From the NCBI GenBank assembly GCA_001600495.1, contig BCKE01000042.1, positions 140,063 to 204,062 on the forward strand: a stretch of DNA of 64,000 bases, in the 5' to 3' direction. Made by a program: the position numbers and the translations under genes. The notes beneath the pieces are model-generated. The model saw nothing but the letters and a program-made list of their open reading frames with translations, made no database searches and had not been told where the DNA came from. Below, in pieces: positions 1-12,197 of the stretch; position 1 is the stretch's first letter; every line of letters begins with the position of its first letter. The DNA comes from Pilasporangium apinafurcum (lineage: Eukaryota; Oomycota; Peronosporomycetes; Pythiales; Pythiaceae).

Positions 1-1
1 T

Positions 2-97
2 AGCAATGCGGTCTTCTCCTGGATGGCCATATTTGCTTTCTGTGTTGCTCACGTGAAATATTTAGACGCTACAAGTTCAGCGTTGAAGGTTGTTTAG
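2..97 (+). CDS. Possible 3' end of a gene entering from the left
   Basis: An open frame runs from the window edge to a TAG at 95-97. It contains a hydrophobic stretch (A-V-F-S-W-M-A-I-F-A-F-C-V-A) followed by a short hydrophilic end. The first three bases (tag) could be a splice acceptor. It may be the last exon of a membrane protein, but 31 codons are too few to name it, and it could be chance. Confidence 0.25.
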   Translation, partial: SNAVFSWMAIFAFCVAHVKYLDATSSALKVV

Positions 98-467
98 AAA
101 ATAATGTGCACAAAGATTTGGCAGTTTTCTTGTGGCATTGGGATTTTTCGCGATTCTTCCAATGAGGTATCCTGTGCTCTAAGAAAGAAATGAAGGTCGA
201 TTACATGTGTGGTGGGTGCATTTCGGAGCCGATTGGCTCAGCAGTAGCAGCAGAGCAAACAACATTCAACTGGAGACGAAGATGCTCAACGGAGAAGCAC
301 AATCTTTTTCCTGGAATTTAGAAAGTACATCCAATTGACCACAAAAATAAAGAATTTGACTCTAAATAGTGGCCCATGGGATCTTCAAAATCAGCCCATC
401 GTTCTCAATGCCACAGCATGATTGCTATTCAACGAAATGAATCAACCTCAAGGATAATTCTTCTTTT
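98..467. other. Intergenic, nothing recognised
   Basis: This spacer lies between a possible gene end on the left and the 3' end of the Tubby-like gene. I see no open frame with coding character and no repeat. Confidence 0.5.
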
Positions 468-3358
468 TTATCTTTGCTTCGTGTCAAACCTGCTCAAGCT
501 CACGGCAAATGCCTGCAACATTGAAAGCGGGTATTGAAAATCCATATTAAAGCAGTCCTTGCCGACTTTGCCTAATTGCAGCAACACATGCTCTTGTGGC
601 AAAGAGACCGTGCCTTGGTCTTCATAAACGTATTCAGGATAGAGTTTCCGGTATTTCTCCTTCATGGCTTCATCGGTAGGCTCAGAGTGCACCAATTGGA
701 AATTTTTCACAGATACACAGGTCGCTCTACTGCGGAAATCCACGATGCAAGATGACAGTGGGTCGTATTTCGTCTCGCGCTTGTGCATGAAGATGAAATT
801 GGACGTGTCCATTATGTTTTGACAGCCCTAACATTCCCATGAACACATACATTCATCATCATTAGTAATCATGTTTAGTTGATAGAGATGTCTGATATCG
901 AATCTCACCGCTGCTGCGATGGTGCGAACATGTTCTTCCATCATTTGATCACGAGAGAGTGGACGCCAGTCCAAGTACGCCGTGCCATTATCTACGATCG
1001 CAGGCAATACCACTTCCATCTTGCGAGCGTACGCCTACCCAGACACAATTCGATACAAAATAGAGTTAGAGCAAGTGATTAAAGGATACTATCGATTGCT
1101 GTTAGCTTGTGTTGTGGTTACCTTTTTCGTATTGTGGTAGCGAATGAATGCAAGTTCCGCACGAATGGTTTTACGCAAATCGTCATCTACTTCGCAATCA
1201 GAGTCCAAGTCTTCGGGGTTGTCGCCTTGGTCGTAGAGAGAATACTCCATGAGGCTGGTCGACGAGCGGAGCTTGCCAATGTACTGATGGCTTCGCATTC
1301 CACGCGACAAAAATAGATCATCTCTATCGAAAAGCAAAAGCGAATGTTAATATTGCCAACTAAAATTGCTCGTGAAAAGCATGCAACTCGTTACTTGTTG
1401 AGAGAGATGACGTAATGCGACGTAATTCGGCTGGAGGGGCTTTTTCGTGCATACATGATTGGTCGGCCACTGGAACTATTGACTTCCAACAACAACGTAT
1501 ACACTGGGGCCAGTTTATTTGACTCATTCCGCTCAATAAAACACTTGAGAATGTGGCCGCGACCACATTCTAATGGCCGTTTGACAAAGTCCAGCAAATG
1601 ATCTGGAACGTACGGCACACTCTTCGGGTTGAAAAACTGAACAGCAAACAAAACAAAAGCTATATTTGTTAATCTATGAGCAGGTAAGCCACCATTCCCT
1701 TGATATGTTCTTACCTGGGCTTGAATTTTTTTCACAACCTCTTCTTCATGCTTATTACGCCGCTTCTCTCTGCGTTTCTCCCGGGATTTTTCTCGACTGT
1801 TGCTGTTGCCACCATTTGCGTTATTGCTACCGCTATAACCTCCATCATCTTCGTTGCTATCTTTGCGCTCTTTTCCTGATCTGGACGTATTCATGTTTTC
1901 ACTGCTATCGCTTTGGTGCGTAGATGAGTAACTCTCGCCATCATTCGCAGGCATCGCACGCTTCATTTTGCGTAGTTCGCTGTAAACGTCCTCTTGTGCC
2001 ACTTTCTCTCTTCGAATATCCAGAGATTCTTTGTTATTTTCTTTGTCTTCATAGTGACTATGTTTGTGCTCGGTCTCTCCCTTCGCTTCTCCATGTAAAG
2101 ATGAAGATGCTCGGTTTCCGCCACTCTTCAAGGGTCCATGCTTGCTTTCAACAGTCACAATAGGATCATCAGGCTCTATGTCTACGTCTTCTTCACCCTG
2201 TTTGGGTTCTGCTTTAGTTTCTTCCAAAAACGGAATTTCTTCCACATCGTCCAGTTCATCATCGAAATGCCCGTGAGACTGTGTCTCCTTCCTCTGCTTT
2301 GCGTCTTCTCGCCTATTGCCTTGCATAGTCGGTGGTTCATCATCTTCACTTTTTTTTACTTCCTGTTTTTTCACCATGATGACTTCCTCTTCAGGGGAAT
2401 TTAGTCGAGTTATCCCACTGAACGGAGCCGCCCTCCCCTTCTTCACTGTATTGCTACTTCCTCCAGCACTATCTTCATTGAGAATGTCAGTCTGTTTCTG
2501 CTCATTACTGTCCAAAAGCGAGCTTCGTCTGGTGGAAAGTGACGCGGTTGTATCATTCAAGACCTCTATTGTGCTCTTCTTGACGACTGGCGGTTTATAT
2601 GCTGATGGACTATCTTGTTCCGAAGTGACACTATGCACCATCTGCGGTCTCTGTGTCTGAGAAGGAGGTTTTGTAGCAGGAATCGGCATTTTAGCTAATG
2701 TTGGAGCGCTTGATTCCACACTTGGTGCTGCTGTGCCATAGCTATTATTCCTGACGATAGGCGATTCATCCCCTAACAAATCCACAGAAACTGCGCCTTT
2801 CGCGGCTGATTGTGTGGAAAGAGAAGTAGAACGTTGAGGTTTTGATTCGGCTACTTCCGAATAAGATGGTGATAGAACGGTATTCTCAGAAACTGCTGGT
2901 GTCATTCGCTTTGCTTCTGCTCTTCGGCTAAACTCACCACTTGCCGTGTCAGTTCGATCTCCCGCTGAAATTGCTGGCTGTGGATCTGAGGGTGGTGTAG
3001 TCGATGGTACCCCAGCCGCTTTCGGAGGCGGTCCACTTGGAGGAGGTCCGATAGGTTTTGCCTGTTGCCCGCCACTTGGTGGTGGCGCAGTGGAAGGTGG
3101 CCGGGCAGCTCCACGCACTTTCGCCACTGACGCACTCGCTGTCGCCCCACCTGGAGGCGGTCCATTCGGTGGAGGTAACGTCGATTTCGCTCGAAATGCA
3201 GCAGCAGCAGACGTACTTCCCTGTGGTGGTGGATTCGCTGGCGGCGGAAGCGCTTTTTTTTTCTTCTTGCCTGGATCTGCACCACTTGAGTCATCATTTT
3301 TGGCATCCGCAGCTCCATCGCTCTTCGCTTCAGGTGGGCTTGTCTTCGGTGGAGCCAT
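468..3358 (-). CDS. Tubby-like protein with long disordered N-terminus (5 exons)
   Basis: The exons, in gene order, are 3358-1715, 1636-1395, 1323-1122, 1034-909 and 827-468, giving 857 aa. The C-terminal ~300 residues are a Tubby domain. Signs are the I-E-R-N start of the barrel, Y-V-I-S-L-N-K-D-D-L-F-L-S, Y-I-G-K-L-R-S, the S-V-K-N-F-Q-L-V motif, L-Q-L-G-K-V-G-K-D and the ending A-F-A-V-S-L-S-R-F-D-T-K. Family members bind phosphoinositides and tether to membranes; here the domain end is intact. The first ~540 residues are low-complexity: Pro-rich runs (P-P-P-x-G), then Ser/Lys/Glu-rich sequence, so probably disordered. The start ATG at 3358 follows a likely 5'-UTR intron (3440-3372, GTAAG...TTTAG). 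All introns have GT-AG ends and keep the frame. The identity of the domain is firm; the cellular role is not. Confidence 0.9.
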
Positions 3359-3739
3359 CACTTTGCGTACACTAAACCCAATTATCAGATTAGTACAAAA
3401 CAATCAAGACAGGATAAGGAGAAACATCAATGCGTCTTACGCGGCGGCAGGCTCGTTGCCTACATCCTTGCTTTCATTCACAGCATTGCCTCCATTCATC
3501 ACTCTTAGATTTTGCTTTTATCGCAACTCTTCACGATTGTCTAACTACACACCCGCGTAACGGACTCACTGCAAGCGATACTGTGAAACCGCTCATCTAC
3601 TTCATCATCTCCAAAACTATCAATGCGCATAGAGCTCAGTCATATGTACAGCTGTCGAATATATTGTTTCACTCCTTTTGTCTGCTCATATGTGCATGAT
3701 ATCTATATGTTTCGTAGTAGTACTGTATCCCGTGCTAAT

Positions 3740-5615
3740 CTACGCGGATCTAGCTTCAGGGCATCCCGCACCAGGCGTTCTCGTCTGAATATCCTTAACG
3801 AGTGCGTCCGAGAGCTTCTGGCCGTCCATAAATGCCTTCATATGCAAAATTGGGTGCACACCAATGTCCGAAATGCCTCTGCCAGAAATGAGTTCGCTAT
3901 ATTTCTGAGGATGGAAATTTGACAGTGGATCCACTGCTCTGCTTTCGGCAGATACACTCTCAGCGACCCGGAAGAGCGCATCAATGTCGTTCATTTTCAT
4001 AAACGGACAGGTCGCACAGCCACCAGCAGTAGAGCATCCCTCTCCACCAGCGACGCCCGGAACCAGATCTTCTCCTTCCGTGGCGACAGCGTCAGCAGAC
4101 ACAGGGAAAATGATCTCAATTTCTGGTTTTTGAGTTCCTGGATGCGAGCGCAATGTCTCCTGAACGCCACGTACAATAGCCGTAATCATACCAGCCTCTG
4201 TGCCAAGCACAAAGCTCAATCGTTCCGAAGATTGCTTTTTGACAGCTTCCAGTGTCTTATCCTTGATGAAATTCAAAATATTCGACGTAGATCCCACCAC
4301 ACCGCGGCCCTCATTCTACATAATACCAGACAAATCGTGAGCTTCTTTTATAAATATTGATGACTTTAATCATTGCCAACGCACCTGTGCTTCCATGGCC
4401 AATGTAAACATTTCACCAGGGACTTCAAAGTGTGCCGTGTGGTAGGCATGACTGTACTCTTCACGCACGCGCTGGGTTACCTTGTCACCAAACATGTGAT
4501 GCACCACGCAGTTGCCTTCCTTAAAGTAGTCGAAGCGAGTCAACAAATCCGCAATCCTGAACCATGCACACAGTTTGATGTTAGCACACACATGTTTCAA
4601 TATCCAAATGTTCCAGTATATCAATACATACGTCTTTCGATTATGTTGCGGGTGGATCTGACGGATTTGTTCATCTGGTAGTTGCCCAATGTACTCAAAC
4701 ATTTGATGCAAGTTTTCGCCCATATACGTGTCCGGTCCATACCAGACTTTGATATCCGGTACTTGCGCAAATGACTGCAGCACAGTCTGCACCACATTGG
4801 ACGACGTGCACGTGATCGTCGGAACCAAATCGTGCGCAAACGCCTTGCTACGCAGTGACGTGTTAATATACACGACATGGAGACTATTGGGCGTCTTCGC
4901 AGCCTTCTGCAAGTATGCAATGTACGCTTGCTTCTCTGCCGATTCAGCAAGACTGCAGCCGATCTTTTGTTCCGCCAAGCGATACACGGGAATGTGAGAG
5001 AAACCATTCGAGTCCAAATTTGCGCGCACACTTTCCGACATGAAATCCACACCCAACACTGCCACCGACTGGATCCCTTGCTTGGCCATCTTGGCAGCAG
5101 CTTCTCCCATCGCCAAGGAGTCGGCGATAAACGTATGTGGCCACGACAACGACGACAAAATGCCCTGTACACATACAAATTCCAACGCTCATTTAGTGTG
5201 CACAGGCTGTTTGCATGATAAAGAACACATGTGTTTAGCATACCTGCAACTCCGGGTCCATATAGAAATGGGCGACAATTCCCATCTTCTTCGCATGCAA
5301 GAGCGCATCCAATTCCTTCACCACTTCCATATCTGGATTAAGGTAATTTGCTTGTGCTTCCGCAAACGAACCCTGTGCCGAAATGTTATTGTCCGAGATC
5401 TAAATAAATGCATTTACAGAAATGTCAGTACCATTTTTTCTACAGCATATCATGTAATCAACAGTAGCAAGACTGACGAGAATGGAGGGGAATGGACGAT
5501 CCCAGGACGCTGCCAGCGATGCTGCAGCTGTAGATTGCGCACGCGAAGTGAGATGCGTAGAGACGGCAGTGGAAGTGCGAGCAATGCGTCGACTGAGCTG
5601 AAACGCGGCTCTCAT
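3740..5615 (-). CDS. nadA: Quinolinate synthase NadA, organelle-targeted (5 exons)
   Basis: The exons are 5615-5478, 5399-5244, 5164-4632, 4556-4385 and 4315-3740, giving 524 aa. NadA condenses iminoaspartate with dihydroxyacetone phosphate to make quinolinate for NAD, the bacterial/plant aspartate route. Seen here: A-D-S-L-A near residue 112, G-V-D-F-M-S-E, and three candidate cluster cysteines in K-I-G-C-S-L (about 168), T-I-T-C-T-S-S-N and the late G-G-C-A-T-C-P-F-M-K. The substrate-binding Y-I-N-T-S is also present. Residues 1-45 (M-R-A-A-F-Q-L-S-R-R-I-A-R...) are basic, Ser/Thr/Ala-rich and lack acids, like a mitochondrial presequence. An upstream in-frame ATG exists but reads through non-presequence-like sequence, so I prefer 5615. 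The first donor is GTCAGT, slightly weak. Family assignment is secure; mitochondrial location is inferred. Confidence 0.92.
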
Positions 5616-6125
5616 CTTGTATGTGGAGGAGAGGAAGGAGGTTTGGGGGGGAGCGGAGAGGAGCGCAGTGGAGAGGAGCTTGGGTGTGTGTGTGCTGGGG
5701 GAGAAAAATCCCAAAATGGCAAACGAACGCGCTTGAACTTTTTGAGGCAACCTCCTCATTTTGTCCATTCAACGCTGTGATGGAGCAAAATCTCCAAAAC
5801 ACGGTGCATGGACCACCGAAACCCTCCGATGAAAACGATGTTATTGAAGTTGAGTACGGGGAGAAAACCGTGTTTTGATTTATTTGCGATCGTTTTTACT
5901 CAGTTTTGAAACAGATGAATGACGATTGGGGTACAGCAACAGAGTCAGTACGCATCAACACGACAAATAACCTGCCGTGTCCCAATATGGGAGAGTGCAG
6001 AACCTCGTTATAACAACATTGACATCCGAAAAACCTTACTAGACGTATACATCAAAATAGCCTCTAATAAACTAGATGTTTGTAAAATGAGGTATTTGTG
6101 GAGAGGGTGCAGCTCTTCGCAAAAA
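5616..6125. other. Spacer between nadA and the Mg2+ transporter
   Basis: The spacer holds the nadA upstream region, including a purine-rich tract around 5625-5690 (pyrimidine-rich on the coding strand) that may belong to the promoter or 5' UTR. No gene is visible in the rest. Confidence 0.4.
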
Positions 6126-8219
6126 TTACAGCCATTTCTTGTAGAAATGGAAAAAGGCAACGGTGAGGAATGCAATGGTGAGCACACCAGCCCACCAATA
6201 GTAGTAGCCGTAGTGGTTACGCAACTCCGGCATATTCACAAAATTCATGCCATAGAGTCCTGTGAGGAACTGTGCCGGTAAGAAAATGGCGGCTACGAGC
6301 GTCAAAATGTAGCTCACATCACTCTGTTGAGCTGCTCGCATATTGTGAAATGCATCAACGAGGCCATTACAGGTATCCAAGTGCTTCATGCACTCTTCAT
6401 CAAGGATCGCAACATGATCCTGTACGTCACGAAAGTATCGCAATGTCTCACCTTTGAAATTATCAAATTCTGACAATTGCACGATCACTTCATTCAGCGG
6501 TTTACAAAGCCGTTTGACACCTTTGATTTGCTTCACACAGATCTGCAACCGTGAGATATTAAAGGTTTGTGGTTCGAAGCGCAATAAGTGGTCCAGCATG
6601 ATCAATTTGGCGCCGATCGTGTGGACAATGGGCGTGAGGTCGTCTACACAGACGTCGATGATGGTGTACACCAGGAAAGCCGTATCATGCTGACGGATCT
6701 TGGAGTACGAGACGTCGAGACGAGATTTGACGGCCGACCATAGCGTATGGTTAGTAGTCTCTTGTACGCTGATCAATATAGTTTTGAGCATATACACACT
6801 CAATTGCTCCGGGTTGGTCATAATCTGGCCAAAGTCGAGTTCATCCAATCGTTCTTCGAGTTCTTTCTTTGTCATACTCTCAAACGGGGATGTAGTGTCA
6901 CCATCTCGAGTGTACAAAGAAGCTCGGTACATGCGTTGATACATCTTGAGTTTATTGGAATCCACAGCATGGACAGTTTGTAAAATCAATAAAGAGTGTT
7001 CATCATACGTGTCGTACTTCGGCCGCTCCTTGTCGATATCCAGTGCGTCTTCTACTGCCAGTGGATGCAGGCGATAACGCACAGATAAGCGCCTTAGTAA
7101 GAGCGGATCGTATCCTTCCACATTGATCCACCGCACTACCGCCCAGTCAGGAGTCTTCGAATAAATAAATTTCTCTAATTGGCGGATCGGATAGACACTT
7201 CTAATGCGATCTGGAGAGTACTCTATCGTCCCCACGAGTGCAGGCTTTGTTTTTCTGTAGCATGTATCGTATCCGACGTCACGAATAAAGTCATCGTTGA
7301 AAAGTTGAGCGAGTTTAATCTCCTGAATCGCCTGCTGAAATTCCTTGTATGAAATGCCGCCGCTGTGATCTTCGTCCACTTTGTCGATGAATGTCTCAAA
7401 TTGCTCATCGTTAGCACAGACGATCCCCATCGCTTCTAGTCCACTGCGGAAACCTTCATACGAGACCATCCCGTCCTCTAGCCATAAGCAAATGTTAGTC
7501 AAATATATTCCTCATCTATTTCAAAGACCATTCGCTTGATAAATAGACGTACTATCGGGCAGGAAATACGAGAACAGCTTCGTGAGTTTCGCTGTGGTGA
7601 GGTCGTAATACGGATCCATAAGCGACATCTGGTCGGGTTCATCTGAATTCGTCGCCGGCTCGGACCAATCGATCGAATTAGAATTACGCGCAATCGGTTC
7701 AATGGAGCCAATCGACACAAAGCTACGCAGATCTTTGCCATGCAAGCTCCCTGTCAGCGCTGTTTTCATCACTGGCGTCACAGACGGCTTTAATTGCGGT
7801 GCGTGTCCATCTTGTTTGCTTGTGCTGTCATCTACAGCAATTGAGCGGCGTGAGGCGGCTCGTCCGTCCACACGTACACCTTCCTCGGATGACCAGTCTT
7901 CTGGCTGAGAGGTAGTGCTGTATGCATTAGCGAGTATCTGTCTGCTCGCATTCCTGGATAACATCGAGTCCGTAACTCTGAGTACCACATGCTCAGTATC
8001 TTCTTGCGGCGTCACATGCAACAGATGGGGAGCGCGGCGATCCTCATCTTGTAGGTGAAACCTGGCGCTCTGATCTTCCGTATCGCTCAGATTCCGATAG
8101 GAGAAATCTTGGTTGCTCTGATCCTCCATGCAGTTAAGCAATCGGTTGTTCTTCTCTTTTTTTTCTTCCTTTTTGGGCATTAATGTTGGCTGCCAAAAGG
8201 TTTTGTGACTGTTGAACAT
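6126..8219 (-). CDS. CorA/Mrs2-type Mg2+ transporter with EF-hands (2 exons)
   Basis: The exons are 8219-7553 and 7477-6126, giving 672 aa. The C-terminus has two membrane spans separated by the diagnostic Y-G-M-N-F motif, ending F-F-H-F-Y-K-K-W-L, as in CorA/Mrs2 channels that form pentamers and admit Mg2+. Upstream is the long CorA cytosolic part (V-E-D-A-L-D, helical region). Before it, residues about 215-290 hold two EF-hand-like loops. The second, V-D-E-D-H-S-G-G-I-S-Y-K-E-F, is canonical. The first, rebuilt exactly across the intron (P-D-K-D-G-M-V-S-Y-E), lacks the usual Glu at loop position 12. The N-terminal ~200 residues are polar and probably disordered. The EF-hands suggest gating or regulation by Ca2+, which is inference. 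Whether it sits in the plasma or an internal membrane is not shown; no presequence is obvious. Confidence 0.9.
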
Positions 8220-10429
8220 GTTGATAATAGCTTAGAGGGGTACTATTTCATGAATTGCAGTACAATGATGTTCCTAATTTAATATAATCTATCAGCAACA
8301 TTCGGGAGAGTTGCACTTCTAAACTGACTAGATCAGGGGTGTTCATTATTTTTGTAAGTAAACTGTTCTCCTGTAGCTTCATGTGCGACAAGATCCAGTT
8401 GGGTGAACAGGATCCTCCTACCAGCCCAGCGGACTTGGTGGATCTGAAACAAGCGTGGAAAATCGCATCAACATACCATACGATGGTACTGCTCCATTGT
8501 TTGTCTATGTACGCTAAGTAGAGAAGTGCGGATGAGACTGGCTCACCAAGTTAGTCGCTCAGAACCTCGAGTTCCAACATGGGTCGAATACAGCGAACGG
8601 AGCTATGACGAACAAGAAGAAAATTGCTGGATTTGGTACCGACGTCGGTATGGATCCACACGCCGTATATGTTACTGGAAACGGCACTGAGTACTTGGTA
8701 TGGAGCCAGGGTATCACTATTTTGAAAAAGGCAAAGAATTTCGCTGCAGTCAAACTGTCTCTTAACTAAGCGATCGATAAGAAGTTCCGAAAGACAGTCT
8801 TGACTGGGATGCCCGTTCGCACAGATGTTACACCAGTTTCAGATTCCCTTTATGAGTAGAGAAACTGGAAGCGTCAGTTATACTCTTTCTGAAGTTCATG
8901 GATGACCATGCGGAAGTAGAACGCTAGAAGCAAACGCTCGCTTTGCACTTTGATGAAGTGAAGGGAAAACCTAACCTTGATTTCCTGGGATTGCACTCTG
9001 GATAATAAGGAAGATGTGTTGAAGGAGCTAGATACACTGCTGCATCATCGATCGTATCTATTTCATAGTTTTGCATTGAAACATGATAAAGGAAGCTAAT
9101 TCCCAATTTTAGCCAGGTAAGAATCCGAATCGTGCCGTTCTTGATGAAAGGACATGACGAAATGATCAGTACATGTATTGTGTGTGCAAAATCCAGATAA
9201 AATACCCTAAGTAATCATGCTACCCGAATCGAAGTGTGTTTTGTCCTGCATTGCATGAGCATGCACCAATTACAGTCCAGGGTGGAGGTCCAACACACTC
9301 GGCCTTGGTTCACTTCGGATCTCGCCCAATCGCAATCTAGACGTTTGCTTCAAGCGCAGTCTTTTGTGAAGACCAAGGAAAGTTTCATAGACGCCTATCG
9401 GATATCCCAAAAGTAATTGTACCCGGTCATTGGGGGATATCTGTACGTGGTGATGAATTGGGTATGAGGGCTTTCTGTATAGTGACCGAGAAAATCCAAA
9501 TCAAGAAGATCTTGGTCGCTGTGGGATGTTTGACTTTCTTTAGGATGGCCATGCGATAACCAAGTAAGGAGATTAATGTCGTTGCCAGTCATAACTCGGA
9601 TAGTTGTATTATTATTAGACACAATGCTATCATATGCATTCATTCAGACCACCTTCCATTTGCCGCTAACTATCTTGCATGCTCACTATCCATGAGCAAC
9701 ACTAGTGATATTCCATTAAAACTGCACATCTTTGATCCACACAAACAGCATATCCACCTAGGACAAACTGAAAGGGATCTCTTTGCTTTTATTTGCAATT
9801 GGAGCCATGCTCACCCTAGAATTGGATCGAACGTCAGGCTAAAGAACGAGGATGTACGCAGAACATTGATCTATCAAGACTTAATGCATGCAAGCGTCCA
9901 TAACAAAACCCCACCAGTTTCTGTCAATTCTCATTAGGAATAGACTCGATGTTTTTCCTCCGACGCCACCAACATTGAGTTGAAGATGAGCCTAGCGTCC
10001 ATCAATTTTCAGGGTTAGGTTGATTCATATCGGTGCTTCATTCGGGCACTGCTTATTGATGCTAGTCTTACTAGAAATAACTTTAGCTGCTCAGTAGCAC
10101 AGATGCTTAGGTATTTATTGCGTTTTGTGCATCTCGATCTCGTGATCGGCGATAATTATTGCGTGGTTATACTTCTTATAGATAGTGTGGTACTAGTAGC
10201 TTGGTTCATGTTGGAAAGAATGTATGCATATGGCAAATCACAAACAATGGTTGATGTATTTATAATAGTACAGCAAATAGAAAGTAATCTCCTGCAAGAA
10301 AAGCCGTGATTTTGAAGAGCATTCCTTAAGAAGCTTTCAAACCTGGGGAAAGTAAGTCTCCCATCCCAACAAATAGATAACGTTAAGCCGTAGAGCTCGA
10401 CAAAAACCAATCCTTGGCCAATGCTATTG
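8220..10429. other. 2.2-kb gene-poor stretch with decayed coding traces
   Basis: Short protein-like fragments appear on the plus strand at about 8545-8770 (contains G-F-G-T-D-V-G-M-D-P-H) and in scattered frames at 8870-9100 and 9380-9930, each broken by stops. They look like remains of an old gene or transposon, but I cannot assign a family. No complete gene is seen. Confidence 0.4.
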
Positions 10430-11574
10430 CTACAGATGATCGAAGTCTGGTGCTGATGGTGTATTTGAACCAAAATTTTGCGGAAAAAACGCTGGTGCAG
10501 ATGCATCTGTTCTGGGTGAGTACATTATCGGAGCAGATGATTCTGGAATAATTTCTTCTGGAGCTGATGCAGTCGTCATCGGCATCACCATCATAGGGGC
10601 TGACGCCTGGGTCTCACCTTGGTTGTGTATGGCCCCATCACCGTCCTCAAAGTGAATGTAAACAACGTTCGACGGCGAAAGTTGTTCCATGTCAGCCATG
10701 AGCATCTCGTCCGAGTAAGAGTCCACAGCCATCGCAGTGGGGACTTGTGACTGACTCATTCGCGTGGCCATTGCCACCGTTTCATGGATTTCTCCGGTCA
10801 CGACAGTATTCCCGCCGTCCGCAGATCTTGATTGACTCAGCCGCCTCGAGCGTTTGTAAACTACAAGCATCACCACTAGTACGCAGACTACAAACGCACT
10901 CGAAATACCAACCCACAGCCCCGTTGCCCCGTTATGTTTCTCATTTTCTTCGTTTGAGTATTTGTTGTAATATGGCGTCGATGCACAGCCCATATCATGG
11001 ACATAGTTGATCCACTGTGGGGACTCACAAATGGCGATACACACACAGCCATTCTCACCGTAGCAGTACTTGGTCAGGTTTTGCGGGCCCGAGATCCAAT
11101 CGATGACGTCAGCGAAGATCGTCTCTTTACAAACGTGGCAAAATGGATCATCGTACTGACAATAGTCTACGTCCCGGGCTCGAAACTGTAGCATTTGCGT
11201 AGTCATATTCGCTGCAAACACATTTGCGGGATATGCGGCACGAAAGTCCATGGACTCGTTATAAGTACTAGGAGAAATGGACACACACTGGCCTACTTCG
11301 TTCACCATACAACCCTGTCATTTGAGAACCAAATCAAAAGAAAAAAAGCATTAGTTTTACTCAAATGCTACTCTAACCCAAAGCCAAGCATCGCGAATCG
11401 CACCTCATTTTCCCCTGCCACGGGAGTATTCAGGCAGTCATAGCACGATCGTGGGCGCATACAGCCATCAGCTGTCGTTGGGTAGTACGAACATGTGCCG
11501 TATTCGCGGTCAGAGGGGTCGGAGGCGGAGACATTCCCTGCCAACACATCGCCAGAGCTATACGCTTGCGTCAT
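10430..11574 (-). CDS. Cysteine-rich membrane protein A1 (PSAP-tail type)
   Basis: The exons are 11574-11404 and 11314-10430, giving 351 aa. This is the first copy of the array. Exon 1 ends C-S-Y-Y-x7-C-x2-P-R-S-C-Y-D-C-L-N; exon 2 opens G-C-M-V-N-E-V-G-Q-C and continues with Y-C, C-x2-C and C-Y-G-x3-C-V-C-I-A-I-C-E. A membrane span lies at about residues 189-210, followed by K-R-S-R-R, which places the N-terminus outside by the positive-inside rule. There is no cleavable signal peptide. The ~140-residue tail lacks the family's usual G-W motif and instead has repeated S-A-P units ending T-P-S-A-P-D-F-D. No intron follows the membrane span. Several N-x-S/T sites support an exposed ectodomain. 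The function is unknown. Confidence 0.85.
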
Positions 11575-12197
11575 TGAGAAAAGAAAGAGAGATTCTAAAG
11601 CTTTAGAGAGGAGAGATTCCGAAAGCTCTTTGAATGGAGAGGCTGAGAAGGTTCGACCGGGAAGCAGACTTTCCTATTAATACTGACACGCGCAGCTGCC
11701 TTCGCTCTTCTCCCCAGCCGACCAGACGTGCCGCTTTCGAACACGCTATGAGACAGCGCTGTTGCGTAAAACGTGAGGAGCTACAAAAATACCCGGTTTT
11801 CACCTACTCAAGTGCATATCTTGCCTTGTACGATATTTTATATTTATGACATTTAGCAGGTTATAGATTATCTTCTATTAATTTAGTAAACTTTATAACA
11901 GCATATTTAGAACTGACTCCTCCGCCCTACAATTTTCTGTACGTTGATCTAATTGTACAGACAACATGCAGTTGACTGCGGTGTTTACGCAGGGGCAGCT
12001 AATAATTGCATATCCCATTTGCTTTCCAACGACAAGCTGGGCAATATGGCACTATAAAATCTGTTGACATGTCCTTCACGGTTAGGTACTTCACACGTTT
12101 TCTGATTCACCCACGAGTGCATTCAGTGCCAAATGGTTGCACAGAGTTGCCGAGTGATTCTGCCATGCGTTATTCGGTTGAATCGATCCCAGAATAG
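11575..12197. other. Spacer between A1 and A2
   Basis: This is the A1 upstream and A2 downstream region. It contains no open frame with coding character and no clear repeat. Confidence 0.4.

Noticed and set aside
2946-3560. Long plus-strand frame rich in Gly/Ala
   Set aside because: It is the mirror of the Pro-rich N-terminus of the Tubby-like gene and has no domain of its own.
5400-5768. Longer N-terminus for quinolinate synthase from an upstream ATG
   Set aside because: The extra 50 codons read through the purine-rich promoter-like tract and do not look like a presequence; the ATG at 5615 does.
8545-8770. Plus-strand fragment with G-M-D-P-H as another RuvC-I motif of a Fanzor
   Set aside because: The D-P is not followed by G, and no zinc-ribbon or RuvC-III motif is found downstream.
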